From the NCBI GenBank assembly GCA_023512835.1, contig CM042091.1:49255158-49319157 (forward strand): DNA of 64,000 bases. Reading direction: 5' to 3'. This stretch comes from Taxillus chinensis. Its lineage: Eukaryota; Streptophyta; Magnoliopsida; Santalales; Loranthaceae. Within the stretch, counting starts at the first letter, position 1. Every line of letters begins with the position of its first letter. The notes beneath the pieces are model-generated. The model was given only the letters and a program-made list of their open reading frames with translations, was not told the DNA's origin and searched no databases. Both the position numbers and the translations under genes were made by a program. Below are positions 50,080 through 62,100 of this stretch, in pieces.

Positions 50080-50170
50080 TGGGCTATTAAGCTGAAGCCC
50101 TTTTTTATTTTTGCTGGATTGCTAATTCAAGCCCATCCCAATAATGCAAATTGTAAACGGCCCAGGCCCA
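50080..50170 (+). promoter_or_regulatory. site II (TGGGCY/RGCCCA) cluster in the HISN4 promoter
   Basis: TGGGCT is at 50,080, AGCCCA at 50,130, and two overlapping-style GGCCCA copies at 50,159 and 50,165. Site II elements bind TCP factors and are frequent in promoters of plant housekeeping and biosynthetic genes. They lie 515-605 bp upstream of the HISN4 ATG. Nearby CAGGTGAGA (50,419) could be a donor for a 5'-UTR intron, but no acceptor was settled. Confidence 0.5.
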
Positions 50171-50684
50171 GCACCTTCCACCAAGACCCAGCGGTCCCTA
50201 CCCTGCTTCCGCCGCCATTTCTTCTTATTCGCCTCGTCTCTCCCTCGATTGCCTTTGCCTGCTACAATCAACTCAGCGGACAGCGGAGCAGAGTGTTGTG
50301 GATGCTACGAAGCAGCTCTTGGGTGCACCATCATTCCTGGTACGATCGATCTTCTCTTTTCTTTCTCTCGCCTCTTCTGCTCTCAATTTGTTCCCCAAAC
50401 GTCTTGGATTTGGCAGAAACAGGTGAGAAATTAGAGCTTGGTTGCCTCATTTTCATCGCTGCAGAGTTCGATTCTCCAACAAAACCTCGCCCAAATGCTG
50501 TTTTTTCATGGCTACGTTATCTGCTTTTCAACTGTTGTCGTGTTGAAAATTTGACTCGAGGGTTGGGTTGTGCGCATTTATGTTGGAAACCACTATCATG
50601 ATGGTTTTGAATTTGGTAATTTGTTCCACAGTTAGTTGATCGATTCGTCGGCTGTGCGTGCGCGCGCGCTTGTCTGTGTCTGTG

Positions 50685-53600
50685 ATGGAGGTGGCCCCGC
50701 TTGGCTCTTCGCAGTTTCTGGGCGTAAAACCGTCCAATTCTTCTGCTGCACAAGTTGGGTGCTTCCTACGCCATGATGTTCGCAGACGCCATCCAAGCCG
50801 CAATCATCTCAAACAACCTGCTTTCTCGGTCCGTGCTTCCAGTGGGGGAAGCAATGCACACTCTGGTCTCTCTCTCTCTCTCTCCCTCTCCCCAATTCAA
50901 TGCTTGAACTGAGCCATTCATTTTTCTGCCTTTTAACTTCTTTGAGTGTAGTTGTAACTCTTCTGGATTATGGTGCGGGCAATGTTCGGAGTGTTCGGAA
51001 TGCAATTCGATGCCTTGGCTTCGACGTCAGAGACGTAAGCTTGTCATTTTAAATTTGTTTCAATTTTTATGTGTTAGCAATTTTGTTTAGCTAGTGGAAG
51101 CTCAGTCCAATGGCTTTTGGGTTTCAAAACAGATTTGCTTTCTGATATTATGCAGATGGCAGGCGCTGAACTCCATCGATCAGTTCTTCATGCTTTGAAT
51201 AGTTGTATTTGTTGTAGTTTAACATATGCTGCACCTCTAATTAGGAACGGCAATGTGTTGGTTTCTGTCAGTTTACACTCAAACTGCGTGCCAAAACCAA
51301 TTGGGCAGTTCTACAGTTTTTAAAACTAAAACCCGAAACCAAATCAATTGAGATTTCTTTGGTCAGATTTTGGCCATTTTTAGTGGGTTGTTTTGGGCCA
51401 GTTTTCTGTGTTGTGTTGGGCTGTTTTTAGGTTAGAATTTACCATAACTGACCCAAATTGTAACAATTAAATTGGACCATCTTTCACCTGCTTTGAGCCT
51501 GCTTTAACCCTTGATGATCTGATATAAGATAACACTATATAAGAATGAAATTTCTCAGTTTCTCATTGCAGTATTTACACTTACGAACCACATAAAAAAT
51601 ATAAATAAAAAATACCATTCAAATTTTAATTTCTATGGTAAAAGGAAAAACATTATTAGTAAACTGGTTGGTTCAATCAGTTTTTAGGAATAGGTTTTGA
51701 CACAAATAAGTGGCTGGTTTGGGTGGTTTTTCAGCTGGTTTCCAGTGATATCCCCTGTGAAATAGCCATCATCAATCATTCAAATGAGAACATAAGAAGA
51801 TGAATTTGCATATCTAATTGTATATGTGCTTGTTTTTTGTTTTTGTTTTTTTGTTTTTGATTGGAAAAGAGAAATTTTAATATACATAATATACATGTGC
51901 GTGTTGATGAGGTGGTGCCTGCTAAGCATGATCAACATTCAGAACCAATGTAAGGCCAAAGTGCGTGCAAACTCAAACCTGCTGGCCCTCAGTTTGAAAT
52001 TGAGTTATAGCTTTCAATCCATATGGAGTCCTAGTACTCTCATTGGATACAAGGATTGAGGAGCTGAATCAAGTTTTTAATGTCAAGAATTCAAGTCTGA
52101 CATTGCAGCTGGTTGTCCGTTATAGGCACTACTTTGGAAGAGATTTTTGTCAGACCAGAACTTTTATGGTTGTCCATACTACATATCATATTCCTAGGCT
52201 TGTTGAAAACGAATCTCAATAATAAATTCCAAATTTTACGATTGTATCTGTTCCTAGCATTAAATTTTAACAGTTGCTGTCCTTATGCTAGACTTGTAAA
52301 CCAATTTTCTCCATTAACATTTTGATGCTTTTTTGTCTTTTGATGGCCTATATATATGGCATTGTTTCATTGTAATGGAGGCAGAGTATTGAAGAGTATA
52401 ATTTTCGTTTTCGTTTTTACCTCTAGTCTCAGCTTTCTTGCCTTCAAAATTTTCTAGTTCTCGTGTTTTACCATATTTTCTATGTTCGTACATGCATTAT
52501 AATTCCATTTCGGTCCTTAACCTTTAATTGGAGCTTGAGTCCTATTTTTCCGGCCATAATCCTCATCTTTATTTGTCCATTTTTACTAAAGTAAATCATT
52601 CCAGAAGATCAGCTCACTCTTTAAACTTACCATGTGTGCATGTCTACGAGCAAATGCAGAATTATTATTGGAAAGTTCTTTTTTCAATAGAGATGTAGCA
52701 AATATGAGTACTTTTGTAATGTTTCTTAGTTATATTTCTTTCTTATACTTAAAACCAGGTTCAAACCCCAGATGACATTCTAAATGCAAATCGCCTTATC
52801 TTTCCTGGTGTTGGGGCATTCGCTGCTGCAATGGATGTGCTTAACAGTAAGGGGTAAATGTTATGTAGTTTGTGTGACTTATATACTTCTTAATTGTCAT
52901 GTTTGGGTTCACGGAATGGGATTTCTATTATGGAGGAATAAAATAGAAAATGAATAGCAAAACTTGTGTTTGGTTTAGGTGATTGAATTGGGAAGTAATC
53001 ATCATTCCTAATTCTATTTTTTGTTTACTTCATAACATAGGTTATAGAGTAGATAATTATTATTGACAAAAATACCCTTTTAAATTATTACATTTGAATT
53101 TTCAAAAGTAAAAGAAATATATATCAATATTACAAAAAGACAAAAATACCTCTAAAGACAAATAGAAGTATGGTTATTCTAATCACCAGCAGTCTTGTTG
53201 TGCTTTGAAGTAGTGTCAGGTTTGCAAGTTAACCTGGCAAAAAGTGTATTGATGATAGTTAGGGAAGGGTGGACGTGAGTATACTGGCTTGGGTGTTGAG
53301 GTGCAAAGAATGGCGCATGCCTTTTTTTATACCTAGAGCTGTCTTTTGGAGCCTCAACTAGGTCAATGACAATTTGGGACCCAGTGATCGAAACGTTTGA
53401 GAGGAGGTTGGCGGGGTGGAAGCATGTTTCACGATCCAAAAGGGGGAGGCTAACATCATTGAACAATATGCTTTAAACAGTATTTGTTCTTGAAAATGCA
53501 AATTAGGATAATTTAAATTACCAATGATGTGCATGCAAGTGTGGAACATGGATAGATCTTGAATGTCACATTTTAAGTCATGAATTATATAAATTCGTTA

Positions 53601-56600
53601 TTGATAATTCAAATAAAAGTGAAGGTCAACATATTTTGCTACAGGGAAGTGCTGTGACTACTAAACTAATATATAGTCACAACTCTGTTTAGAATTACCC
53701 TATCTGTTAAACTAGTACAACTGTACAAGCGCATTGAAATATTGGTAAATATGGTTGGCAGTTGCATATTGGTAAAAAAATTTCCTGCATGATCCAAATC
53801 TTCTAAAGCACATTGAATTACCACTATTTTGAGGTTTCTTCAAAAGCTGAAAAATGTTACTGTGACATAATTATAATAAGAAAATATTACAGAAGCAGAA
53901 CTCAAATACACATTAAAATAGAAAATGAATTGAAATAAACAATGTTTCATAGTCAGTAGATTTACTTCAAAAAAATAATAGAGAATGCCATACCTTTGCT
54001 ACTTCTCATTAATGCTTCGGAAAACTGTCAAACAAAACAGTTTGTAATCCACAATAAGAAGCAGAAATCAAACATTACTTTGAAATCATAACTGCACCCT
54101 TTAAAACTCTCCGAGGTTTTATAACTTATTACATTTTATCTTTGTCTTTCAATTAGAGGTGTAAAATGGACCATTGGTCCATAAATCAGCTCGTGGACCA
54201 TGTGGACCGGAGTGGATTGGATCATTAAAATTTTGGTTTATTTCAATCGTGGGTCTAAAAGGATCGGTTTGCGTGGACCAAATCCATGCGGACGCGGACT
54301 AGTTATTGTTTTTGTTTTTTAAACCATTACCCATCCTACCTAGTAGGGTACTGAGACCCTAAGACTATTCCACAACAGACAAGCCAAAAATAAAAAAGAG
54401 GTGAGACGGATTGAATCTATTTCTCACCTTCTTTCTAACTTGGAGATGTTGACCCTGAATGTACTGGATGATCAGAGAACAAGAATGCAAAGGTACTCAA
54501 ACTCACTGGCAAATGATTTGGGGGAAAACAAAAGGATCCCATTGACATCACAATCAGGTCATCAACGATAGTCTCATTATCACTCATAGTTATAAGTGTA
54601 CGCAACAATGATTTTTCTTAATCTCTGACGTTACGTTATAACCAAGAAATTAAATCTAAGACAAGTCATCCTCATAATAACCAATCCAAATTAATCCAAC
54701 CAGCCTTAATCATAATAATATATGTGATTAGCTATATGAATCAAAACAGATAAGAAATTTATATTTAATTCAATATAAGAATTTTTGTTTTTCAAATTTT
54801 GTAATAATAATTAGAATAAGTTTCAAATGAACCGGATCGGGAAATCTACGGAAAAAATTATAAGAGGGAGAGAGAGATTCAAGTACACAATTGACTGAAC
54901 CCTACCTAGCCATGATCACCTGTGTTTGGAACCCTAGAATCCCTAAAACTTTAGGATCGGTAAACAGAAAATGTTGGATGAAGAACAGGTAAATGCCATT
55001 CCTGTAATTGTATAAATTTTATCAGGGTTTGTTTTATAATTTCCTAAATGATGCTCTTCTATTCTGTTTGGAATAGCTAATGCGACTGGCATGGGAGGGT
55101 TTGGCTATCCTGTTAAATTATTTTTCGTGGAAGTGGTTTTGGAACAAGCATTCTATTCTGAAAGTTGAACCAAGCTTGGGAATATATATTGAAATAGAAG
55201 TGGAATACATATTTATTCCACCAAACCAATCATGTCCTATAAGAATTGAGTATTTTCTGCATGCTTGCCTGATTATGTGCGTTGCTGTTTCATCATTTTT
55301 AACCTTATTATGACGTACTTGTTGCCACAAATAACATGCACTGGTATTTTCCCAATTATATTGTAAACTCACATTCCTTATTAGGACAACTCACAAACTA
55401 ATATTGCACAGGATGGCTGAAGCGTTGCGTGCATATATTAAAAGTGATCGTCCATTTTTAGGCATATGCCTCGGACTACAGCTGCTGTTTGAATCCAGTG
55501 AAGAGAATGGCCCAGGTTTTTTTTATGCCTTTTTATAGCAGTTACTTGGTACCCATTATCTTTTCAGCTCATTGCATCCCTGTAAGCCATGAACAATAGA
55601 AAAATAAATACTTACTGGGTCAGATGATTTTTTTACCAGAATAGTGTCTTTGATGTTAAATGTTCTGGGCCTTTTGGCTGTGGAATGATATTATGATCTA
55701 TATCACAATTCACAACTAGAGCACACAAAAGTTCTGATAGAGAAAGTAACTTGTCAGTGGAATTGTGTATTTATGATCATTTTATGTTTTCATTCTCTGA
55801 TATAGTCATCGTGTAATCATTTTATCATCCCATGATATGACAGATATTAAATAGTTTCTAAATATATATTTGGACATTATTAAGGCACATTTAAATGCCC
55901 GATATCAAGAAAATTACAATCGCTTAAGTTGTGTTCATTGTATGCATATATATATACATACATGTATATATATATATGCTGTTCTTATTTCATTTTTGGG
56001 TACACATTTTTTTCAGTGAAAGGTCTTGGCTTGATACCTGGAATTGTTGGGCGTTTTGACCCATCCAATTGTTGTAGAGTACCTCATATTGGATGGAATG
56101 CCTTGCAAGTGACGAAGGAATCTGAAATCTTGGATGACATAGGGAACAGTCACGTCTACTTTGTTCATTCTTACCGTGCACTTCCAGTATGCTTCTCTTT
56201 GCCTAGTTGAGACTTCCATATTTCTGTGTTCACTTTTTAATTTTTTGTTTTTAGCTTTGCTAATTGTTCTTTATATTTACCTTGCAGTCAAATGAAAACA
56301 AAGACTGGGTTTCTTCTACCTGCAATTATGGTGATAATTTTATAGCGTCTGTTAAAAGGGGAAATATGCATGCAGTTCAGTTTCATCCTGAAAAGAGTGG
56401 AGGCAAGATCCTTATCTTTTGCCTAGTTTAGCATGGTTCTCATTATGTTTATATGTTCAAATCATGCTTCTTCTATAGTGTTGACCACCGATAGTACGGT
56501 CTAAAGTGCCTTGTAACTTTGTTGGAAGAAAATGGGCCTATTTGGTTATTAGATTTTCATTTGACCTGGATGTAATTTTGATTTAAAACTTGCTTTTTGA

Positions 56601-59600
56601 TCACGTATTTTACGCCATCAACGGAAGACCTCAACGATGAGGACCTTTGCTCCACGATCGGCGACGACAACCTCTACTCCATGATCGACAATGACGACCT
56701 CTGCTCCACGATCGGTGTCGACTGCTGCTCTCGTTTCTCTTCATTTCTCTTCCTTGCTGGCGTTGGCAGGTGTTCACGAGAGGAATATTAAACTATAGTC
56801 TGTGTCTGTGATATTAAATAATAAAATTATTTCTACGAGTGTTTTCTTAATAACCCAGTATAGATGATGTGAATATGTGATTATTAAATAATAAATTTAT
56901 ATTTATTTCAGATATTAACCAGTGAATATGTGATTAGTAGACTTTTATTTTGATGAATTTATAATAGTAGTTGTAATGAGGATGATCTGTAGACATTTTA
57001 TTTGATAGATTATTATTTATGAATAATATATATTTCTTTTATAACATGCGCTTCGCGCTTAAAGCGATAGGGTATTCATTGTGCCTAGCTCTTTTAATAA
57101 CTTTGCCGTTGACTCGCCATACGACTGTCATCTGAGGCATTTATTTTTTGAAAAAGGAAAAGGACATTTTGATTGAATCGGAAATGGATGACCTTTTTAG
57201 TGAAAATTCATTTTGGGATCCAAAATTTCAACCATTAGATACGGATAACACTCTATTCAATGAAGATTAGAGTGTCTATTCAAGACCTTAATTTGTTTTA
57301 TTTTATTGAATATTTAAAATTGACTATAAAGACTTAATTTCATCTTTGAGTGAACTTCATTTCATATTTTTAGTTTAATTTTATAAAGTGTGTAAGACTA
57401 TTATGATTGTAAGACTAATATATTTCTATAAAAGGTATAGAGAATTTTTTATTTTTAGTATAATAATATTTTTAGCATAAATTTTATTGTTTAAGGTTGA
57501 GGCGCTCGCCTCGATTATACTGAGGTGCCTGTATATCTGTACAGCCTTCGGCTGTATTGCATCCGCCTTACGTATTTTTGAACTTTGGTTGTACCAATGT
57601 TCATATGTGACCACTTAACATTCTTATCACATTAAATTCATTGCATCTATTAAAAACAAAAAGTGAATCAATCTTGGCATGAAATGTTAAGAAAAATATA
57701 AAACTTTAGTTGAAAAGCTACTCTTTAGGTATTGGCCGATTTGGTCTCTTAAGTTTCTTCTTCCTCCACAAAATCTTGCGTTCTTCCATACACCCCATCA
57801 CACATGACCACCAATTTGCTCTTGGTGAGGTTAACCTACAGGCTGGACACAACTTCGAAACACAAAATAACCCAGAGTTTATTTGAAACTTGCAAATACC
57901 AAAGGGAGGTTCGATGATATCTTCCCTTAAAATTATTGCAGTTCTTTTAGAGTTGGAATCATATCAGTGATGGCTATATTAAAATCTTTCCAATAGTCAT
58001 TGTAACACTACTTTCAGTAGAGAATGGCCACGGGGGCAGCCTCTAGTGTGCCTCTTTTTCTTTCCTTTTTCCTATACTTTGCAGTAGATTGCTGTTACAT
58101 AGCGTCTAAAGTTCTACACGGGATGAATGTTTCAGATGTTGGTCTTTCCATATTGAAGAGGTTCTTATGTCCAAATTCTAGCACAATGAAGGTAGCTATT
58201 TTGTTCTAAATTATTTGCATCTTTGTATGTTTTTGACTTAGTATTCAGTCCATTTAACATTCTTGAATCTTTTTGGGAAGACAGAAGCCAAGGAAAGCAA
58301 AGGCTTCAGAACTTGCTAAGAGGGTAATATACAAACCTAGATTTCATTTATCTTATGTTGGTTTTAAATTTGTTTTATTCTTTCTCTATCATTGTTATTT
58401 TTCCATTACATTAGTATCCATCCAAGTACATTTGTTTATCAATTTGACGTTTTTATGCGATTGTATTAATAGCTATGATTAAAAGAGAAATTATGCCTAA
58501 TATCATTATGGGCAGGTAATTGCATGTCTTGATGTGAGGTCAAATGATAAGGGAGATCTTGTTGTGACCAAAGGAGACCAATATGATGTAAGAGAGCAGA
58601 CAGAAGATAATGAGGTAATGCAAAAAGAAAGTACAATGATGCTTAAGAAATACAAAAAGAAAAAAGATGAGGATTCTGGCTGAGGATTTACGCTGTTATA
58701 CATCATTTGAAGGTGAGAAACCTTGGGAAGCCAGTGGAGCTTGCTGGACAGTACTACAAAGACGGAGCTGATGAGGTTTTCTTTTTCCCTTTTCTTTTTG
58801 GAGACATTCAACGTTGATATATATTTACAGAATAATAATAATAAAAATTCTCCCTCAATTCTGGGTTTCAGATTAGCTTTCTCAATATCACTGCCTTTCG
58901 TGACTTTCCTTTACGCGATTTTCCCATGTTGAAGGTTTGTTATTTTTAAATTCATCAGCTTCCCAATATTAGTATCACCCCCATATATGATTTATTGTAT
59001 ATAATTATCTGGTATTGTTTATACATTTCTGGTGGGTATGCTTTCTAGGTTTTGAGGTATGCATCAGAAAAGATTTTTGTGCCATTAACAGTTGGAGGTG
59101 GAATTCGAGATTTCACAGATGCAAATGGCAGGTATAGAATTCAGTTTGTGGCTTTCAAAGATGTTTTTGTCTAAATTTCTCAAAAATTTAGCCCATTTCA
59201 ATTATTGAGAATCCATTAATGAGGCCCTTAAATGTAATTGAAAATGTGAATGCAACCTATATAAGCCTCTTTTGCCTGCAGGCATTATTCAAGTCTGGAG
59301 GTTGCTTCAGAATATTTCAGGTCTGGGGCAGATAAAATTTCAATTGGAAGTGATGCGGTTTATGCTGCAGAAGATTTTTTAAAAACTGGAGTATGCTGTG
59401 CTTAACATTATCTATTATTTTAGCATTTCGTTTTTGCCTATAACCATTTTAAAGCTGAATGTCTTACTTTTTCTTTTTTAGGTGAAGACAGGAAGAACCA
59501 GCATCGAACATATATCAAGAGTCTATGGAAATCAGGTAATTTCTTTAGCTGTGATCTTGTAATTTATGAACTCCAATATTTCACGTAATCCACCCGTTTT

Positions 59601-59937
59601 TAGTCTGAAGAGTTAATGTGTATTATGGGGTAAAATAATAAAAGTTTTTCTTATAGATAGTAAAAAAAATAAAAACAGTGCATTTCTCCGTGAATGTTTT
59701 AAATCATAAATAGGGATCACATTGACTTTTCAGATGAGATATATTATAGAGATAGCAACATACAAAGACAAAAACATAAAAATATCGCTGTCATCGTAAA
59801 TGCATGTAATTAGTTTGTCTTGTGATCTGAATTTGGTGACATGTAACAGGCAGTTGTTGTAAGCATTGATCCGCGCAGGGTGTATGTAAAAGGACCTGAT
59901 GATGTGGAGTTCAAAACTGTAAATGCTACAACTCCAG
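50685..59937 (+). CDS. HISN4: imidazole glycerol phosphate synthase HisHF, plastid, 3' end beyond window
   Basis: Makes imidazole glycerol phosphate and AICAR from PRFAR and glutamine in plastid histidine synthesis. Fifteen exons: 50,685-50,865; 50,952-51,034; 52,759-52,853; 55,412-55,515; 56,017-56,186; 56,288-56,402; 58,136-58,191; 58,285-58,323; 58,516-58,614; 58,713-58,775; 58,872-58,934; 59,049-59,131; 59,282-59,390; 59,482-59,535; 59,850-59,937. They total 1,402 nt (467 codons), with phase kept at every junction. Residues 1-60 form a Ser/Arg-rich transit peptide. The glutaminase half has [15 protein letters not shown], the nucleophile Cys in [10 protein letters not shown] and the His/Glu pair in VQFHPEKSG. 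The cyclase half has the catalytic Asp in ACLDVR, then [17 protein letters not shown] and the second Asp in VVVSIDPRR. About 125 C-terminal residues (last barrel strands) are missing compared with the roughly 590-residue Arabidopsis protein. All introns are GT-AG except intron 6 (GC-AG). The ATG has a good context (G at -3 and +4). Confidence 0.95.
50866..50951 (+). other. HISN4 intron 1
   Basis: A short 86-bp intron, with donor GTCTCT inside a (TC)n tract and acceptor TGTAG. The non-consensus donor is forced by the frame: exon 1 ends with one base of the Val codon that begins [11 protein letters not shown]. Confidence 0.8.
51035..52758 (+). other. HISN4 intron 2 (1.7 kb)
   Basis: Donor GTAAGC and acceptor CCAG. 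It contains AT-rich sequence with a GGTTT/GGGCC-rich imperfect repeat at 51,330-51,760, reminiscent of degenerate DNA-transposon or MITE sequence. No coding frame of interest. Confidence 0.7.
52854..55411 (+). other. HISN4 intron 3 (2.6 kb)
   Basis: Donor GTAAAT and acceptor GCACAG. Two stretches look like old mobile sequence: 52,915-53,060 (TTTGGTTTAGGTGATTG context) and 54,155-54,310 (GGTGTAAAATGGACC, GGACCATGTGGACC). Ends were not defined. The frame at 55,080-55,313 is intronic and has no recognisable domain. Confidence 0.65.
56403..56404 (+). other. GC splice donor of HISN4 intron 6
   Basis: The exon ends AGTGGAG and the intron begins GCAAGA. Joining here to the acceptor TTTCAG before 58,136 gives an Asp codon and the conserved run [12 protein letters not shown]. 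No GT nearby gives this frame. AG|GCAAG is the known strong consensus of plant GC-AG introns. Confidence 0.8.
56405..58135 (+). other. HISN4 intron 6 (1.7 kb)
   Basis: It holds a short array of about 30-bp units at 56,640-56,730 (GACCTTTGCTCCACGATCGG and variants) that makes a spurious frame. It also holds a possible old insertion between GCGCTTCGCGCTTAAAGCG (57,048) and GGCGCTCGCCTCG (57,502). No gene. Confidence 0.6.
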
Positions 59938-60378
59938 GTAAATTGAGATGATTATCATTGTCTTTTATTGTCCTTTGCATTCTAGTTTACTTGGTTTCAC
60001 CATATAAAGCGCACTTAAGTGTCTCTCTCTCTCTATATATATATATGTATGGATATTTATATGTGTTTGTGTATATACATGAGATGCATTTTTTTGGGTT
60101 GAATTGAAAAGGTGTGAGTTCATGATTGAGGGCATCTTTGAAGATATCCTCTGAGTTACGTAGTTTGGTAGGTGATTCAAACACTTCATGATCCGTAATG
60201 ATCAACTAGATTGTTTCTTGGATACTTGGCCAGATTTGTGGAAGGAGAACAAGAAAAGGCAATGACTACATCATTCTTGTCCGGGTGATGATGTGTTCTT
60301 GTTAGATTTAAGGCAGAACTAGATGGACTAGTTTTTGTACTACAACTATTGGCAGACGGAAAATTCACAATGATCATT
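59938..60378 (+). other. start of HISN4 intron 15 (runs past the window)
   Basis: Donor GTAAAT follows the first base of a Gly codon. (CT)n/(AT)n microsatellite sequence lies at 60,022-60,055. No exon encoding the expected next segment of the cyclase was found up to 64,000. Confidence 0.6.
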
Positions 60379-60392
60379 TTCTCATCTGGTTC

Positions 60393-60793
60393 GGGGGTTG
60401 GGAGATATGATTATGGGTCTTTTTGGCATCCAGTGGGTGATGCTCTCGTCTCTTCGCGCGTTGTTTGCTGGTTGGTTGGGCGGTGTGGGGAAGCATTCGG
60501 CGGTGTGGAAGGCTGTCCCTCGTTGTATTCTTTGGAGTATTTGGTGGGAGAGGAATGCACGTGTATTTGATGATCGGGAGCAGCCCGATGTGAAGCTATA
60601 TTATATTTTTTTTCCGTTGCTTGGGTGATTGATTGTACGTTTCGGGCGGATTGCGTTTTTCTTCCATTTGGGATGTTGTCAATGGTTGCTCCTTTTGATC
60701 GGCTGCTGTCTTCGCATTGTAATTTTCCATTCTCACGCACTTCTTGTGTGTGATTTGCTTCTAATAATATTATTTTTACTTATATAAAAAAAA
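60393..60793 (+). mobile_element. 5'-truncated L1-type LINE with 14-bp duplication
   Basis: The insertion is flanked by TTCTCATCTGGTTC at 60,379-60,392 and 60,794-60,807 and ends in an A-rich tail (60,784-60,793). The + strand encodes VWKAVPRCILWSIWWERNAR (about 60,505-60,565), the zf-RVT C-terminal region of plant L1 ORF2. At 401 bp, only the 3' end of the element is present. Confidence 0.88.
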
Positions 60794-61139
60794 TTCTCAT
60801 CTGGTTCAATTCGCTTAATGCCTCCTTTGAAAGGAAGGGCAACCTAGCCTGTGTTTGGTAATGAAATGGTTTTGCTTGGGGATATCATTGAGGTATTTAG
60901 CCTTAGTTGTAGCTGCTGGTTGGCTGTTGAGATCTCTCCTAAGGAGGAAACCGCCATAGATGAGAAACCTAGATTGGGAATCATGGAGGTGCAAGCATGG
61001 CAGGCAAACTATTGGTGTGGGGGATGCTCTCGACCAATAATATTGGTAATGACCAAGCTTGTTAAAGCGAGGAGGCGAGGAAGGCTAATTTTGGTTTGGT
61101 CACTTGACCCAGATCACTCTCATGTTCTCTAGCTCTCTA

Positions 61140-61870
61140 ATGATACCTGTGGCATCGAACCTTTGTTCCTGAAAAAGGTCAATTCAAAGGAATTTGAGGA
61201 TCTGATTTTCAAGAACAGAGTATCAAAATAGTTGCTTTGCCAGGTGAGAATTCTTAGTGAAGTGGTGGGAGTGCTTTTTAGGGGTTTTGGGATAGGTTTC
61301 CTGATTTCTCTGCCTGCGACAAAGGAGGCTTCTTGGTGACAAAAAATACAAGGTGCTCTGGCTTAGAGAAGGAAATGAGAACACAGTTTTCCATTTTATG
61401 GCCAACATGCATTGTTGGAGAGATTTTGTGAGCTCTATGGAGGCCAAGGGTTAAAATTGCAGCAGATGAGGACATGAATGTGGTGGGGTATTATGTGGAT
61501 ATATACCCTAAGGAACACGAGTAGAGGCTACTATTGTGTGAGGGACTTGTTCTAAGTAAGCTATTGAGGGATTTGATGAGTATGAGATTGTGCAGCCATC
61601 CTTGTGATGAGGATAAAACTCCATGTCTAGTCGACTTGACTACAACATTCATTATCTAGTGTTGGGGCACAATTAAACAAGGTGTTCCCTAGTGTTTTAT
61701 TTAGTTTCATGGTAATGGCAAATTTGTCTCCAACCTTAAATGCCAATTCCTTTGTTTTGATTCTCAAAGTAAAGGGGGTTTCTTGCATTGGGAGGTGTAA
61801 ACCTGTTAGCTTGATTAGCGAATGTTGGAAGGGTGTTTCATTGTGTGTCCCAAAGGGAGTTCCGATTCAT
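61140..61870 (+). pseudogene. decayed LINE reverse-transcriptase fragment
   Basis: Translated pieces in changing frames resemble plant L1 ORF2. They are KYKVLWLREGNENTVF and HFMANMH near 61,345-61,415 (family pattern W-L-x-E-G-D-x-N-T-x-F-F-H), and SFVLILKVKGVSCI then CKPVSLIS near 61,745-61,820 (family pattern L-I-P-K-K...F-R-P-I-S-L). Many stops. It is older than the LINE at 60.4 kb and its ends are not visible. The frame 60,851-61,132 just upstream has no recognised domain. Confidence 0.6.
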
Positions 61871-61874
61871 TAAT

Positions 61875-62100
61875 GCAGTTAATTAGAAAGTCAGAATTGT
61901 AGTTTTCCTGACTCTTTAGTTTCTTAGACTGTAGTTTAGTTTTTGTTCATCGTATTTACTATTTGTATTTATGATTCGAGTTTCTGGGTGTCTAATTTAT
62001 GTTTAGGTATTAATTGTTGTAAGACTAAGGGCCGGACTACAGTATATGTGTATACACCCAATGTGTTAGCAATATAAATAAAATATTTCATATTTTTCAC
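61875..62100 (+). mobile_element. probable copia 5' LTR, degenerate
   Basis: The sequence ends TTTTTCACA directly before TGATATCATAGCCAAG, a degenerate tRNA-iMet primer site (TGGTATCAGAGCC in intact elements). The start TGCAGTTAATTAG at 61,875 is a guess; no duplication or partner LTR is visible. Confidence 0.45.

Noticed and set aside
50050..50601. 183-codon plus-strand frame upstream of HISN4
   Set aside because: It covers the promoter and 5' leader, ends before the HISN4 start, lacks a domain and includes the site II cluster. It is best explained as a chance frame.
55929..56210. Open frame read as a separate small gene
   Set aside because: It contains HISN4 exon 5 (56,017-56,186) with intron sequence on both sides; it is part of HISN4.
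56597..56791. Acidic repeat frame (LCSTIG repeats)
   Set aside because: It is a short tandem DNA repeat inside HISN4 intron 6, with no splice signals that would add it to the coding sequence.
59938..61700. HISN4 C-terminal exons hidden among LINE pieces
   Set aside because: I looked for the conserved cyclase segment with its Asp/Gly-rich CDGQGKG-type motif and the ASSGAGTP-like motif in all plus frames and saw neither.
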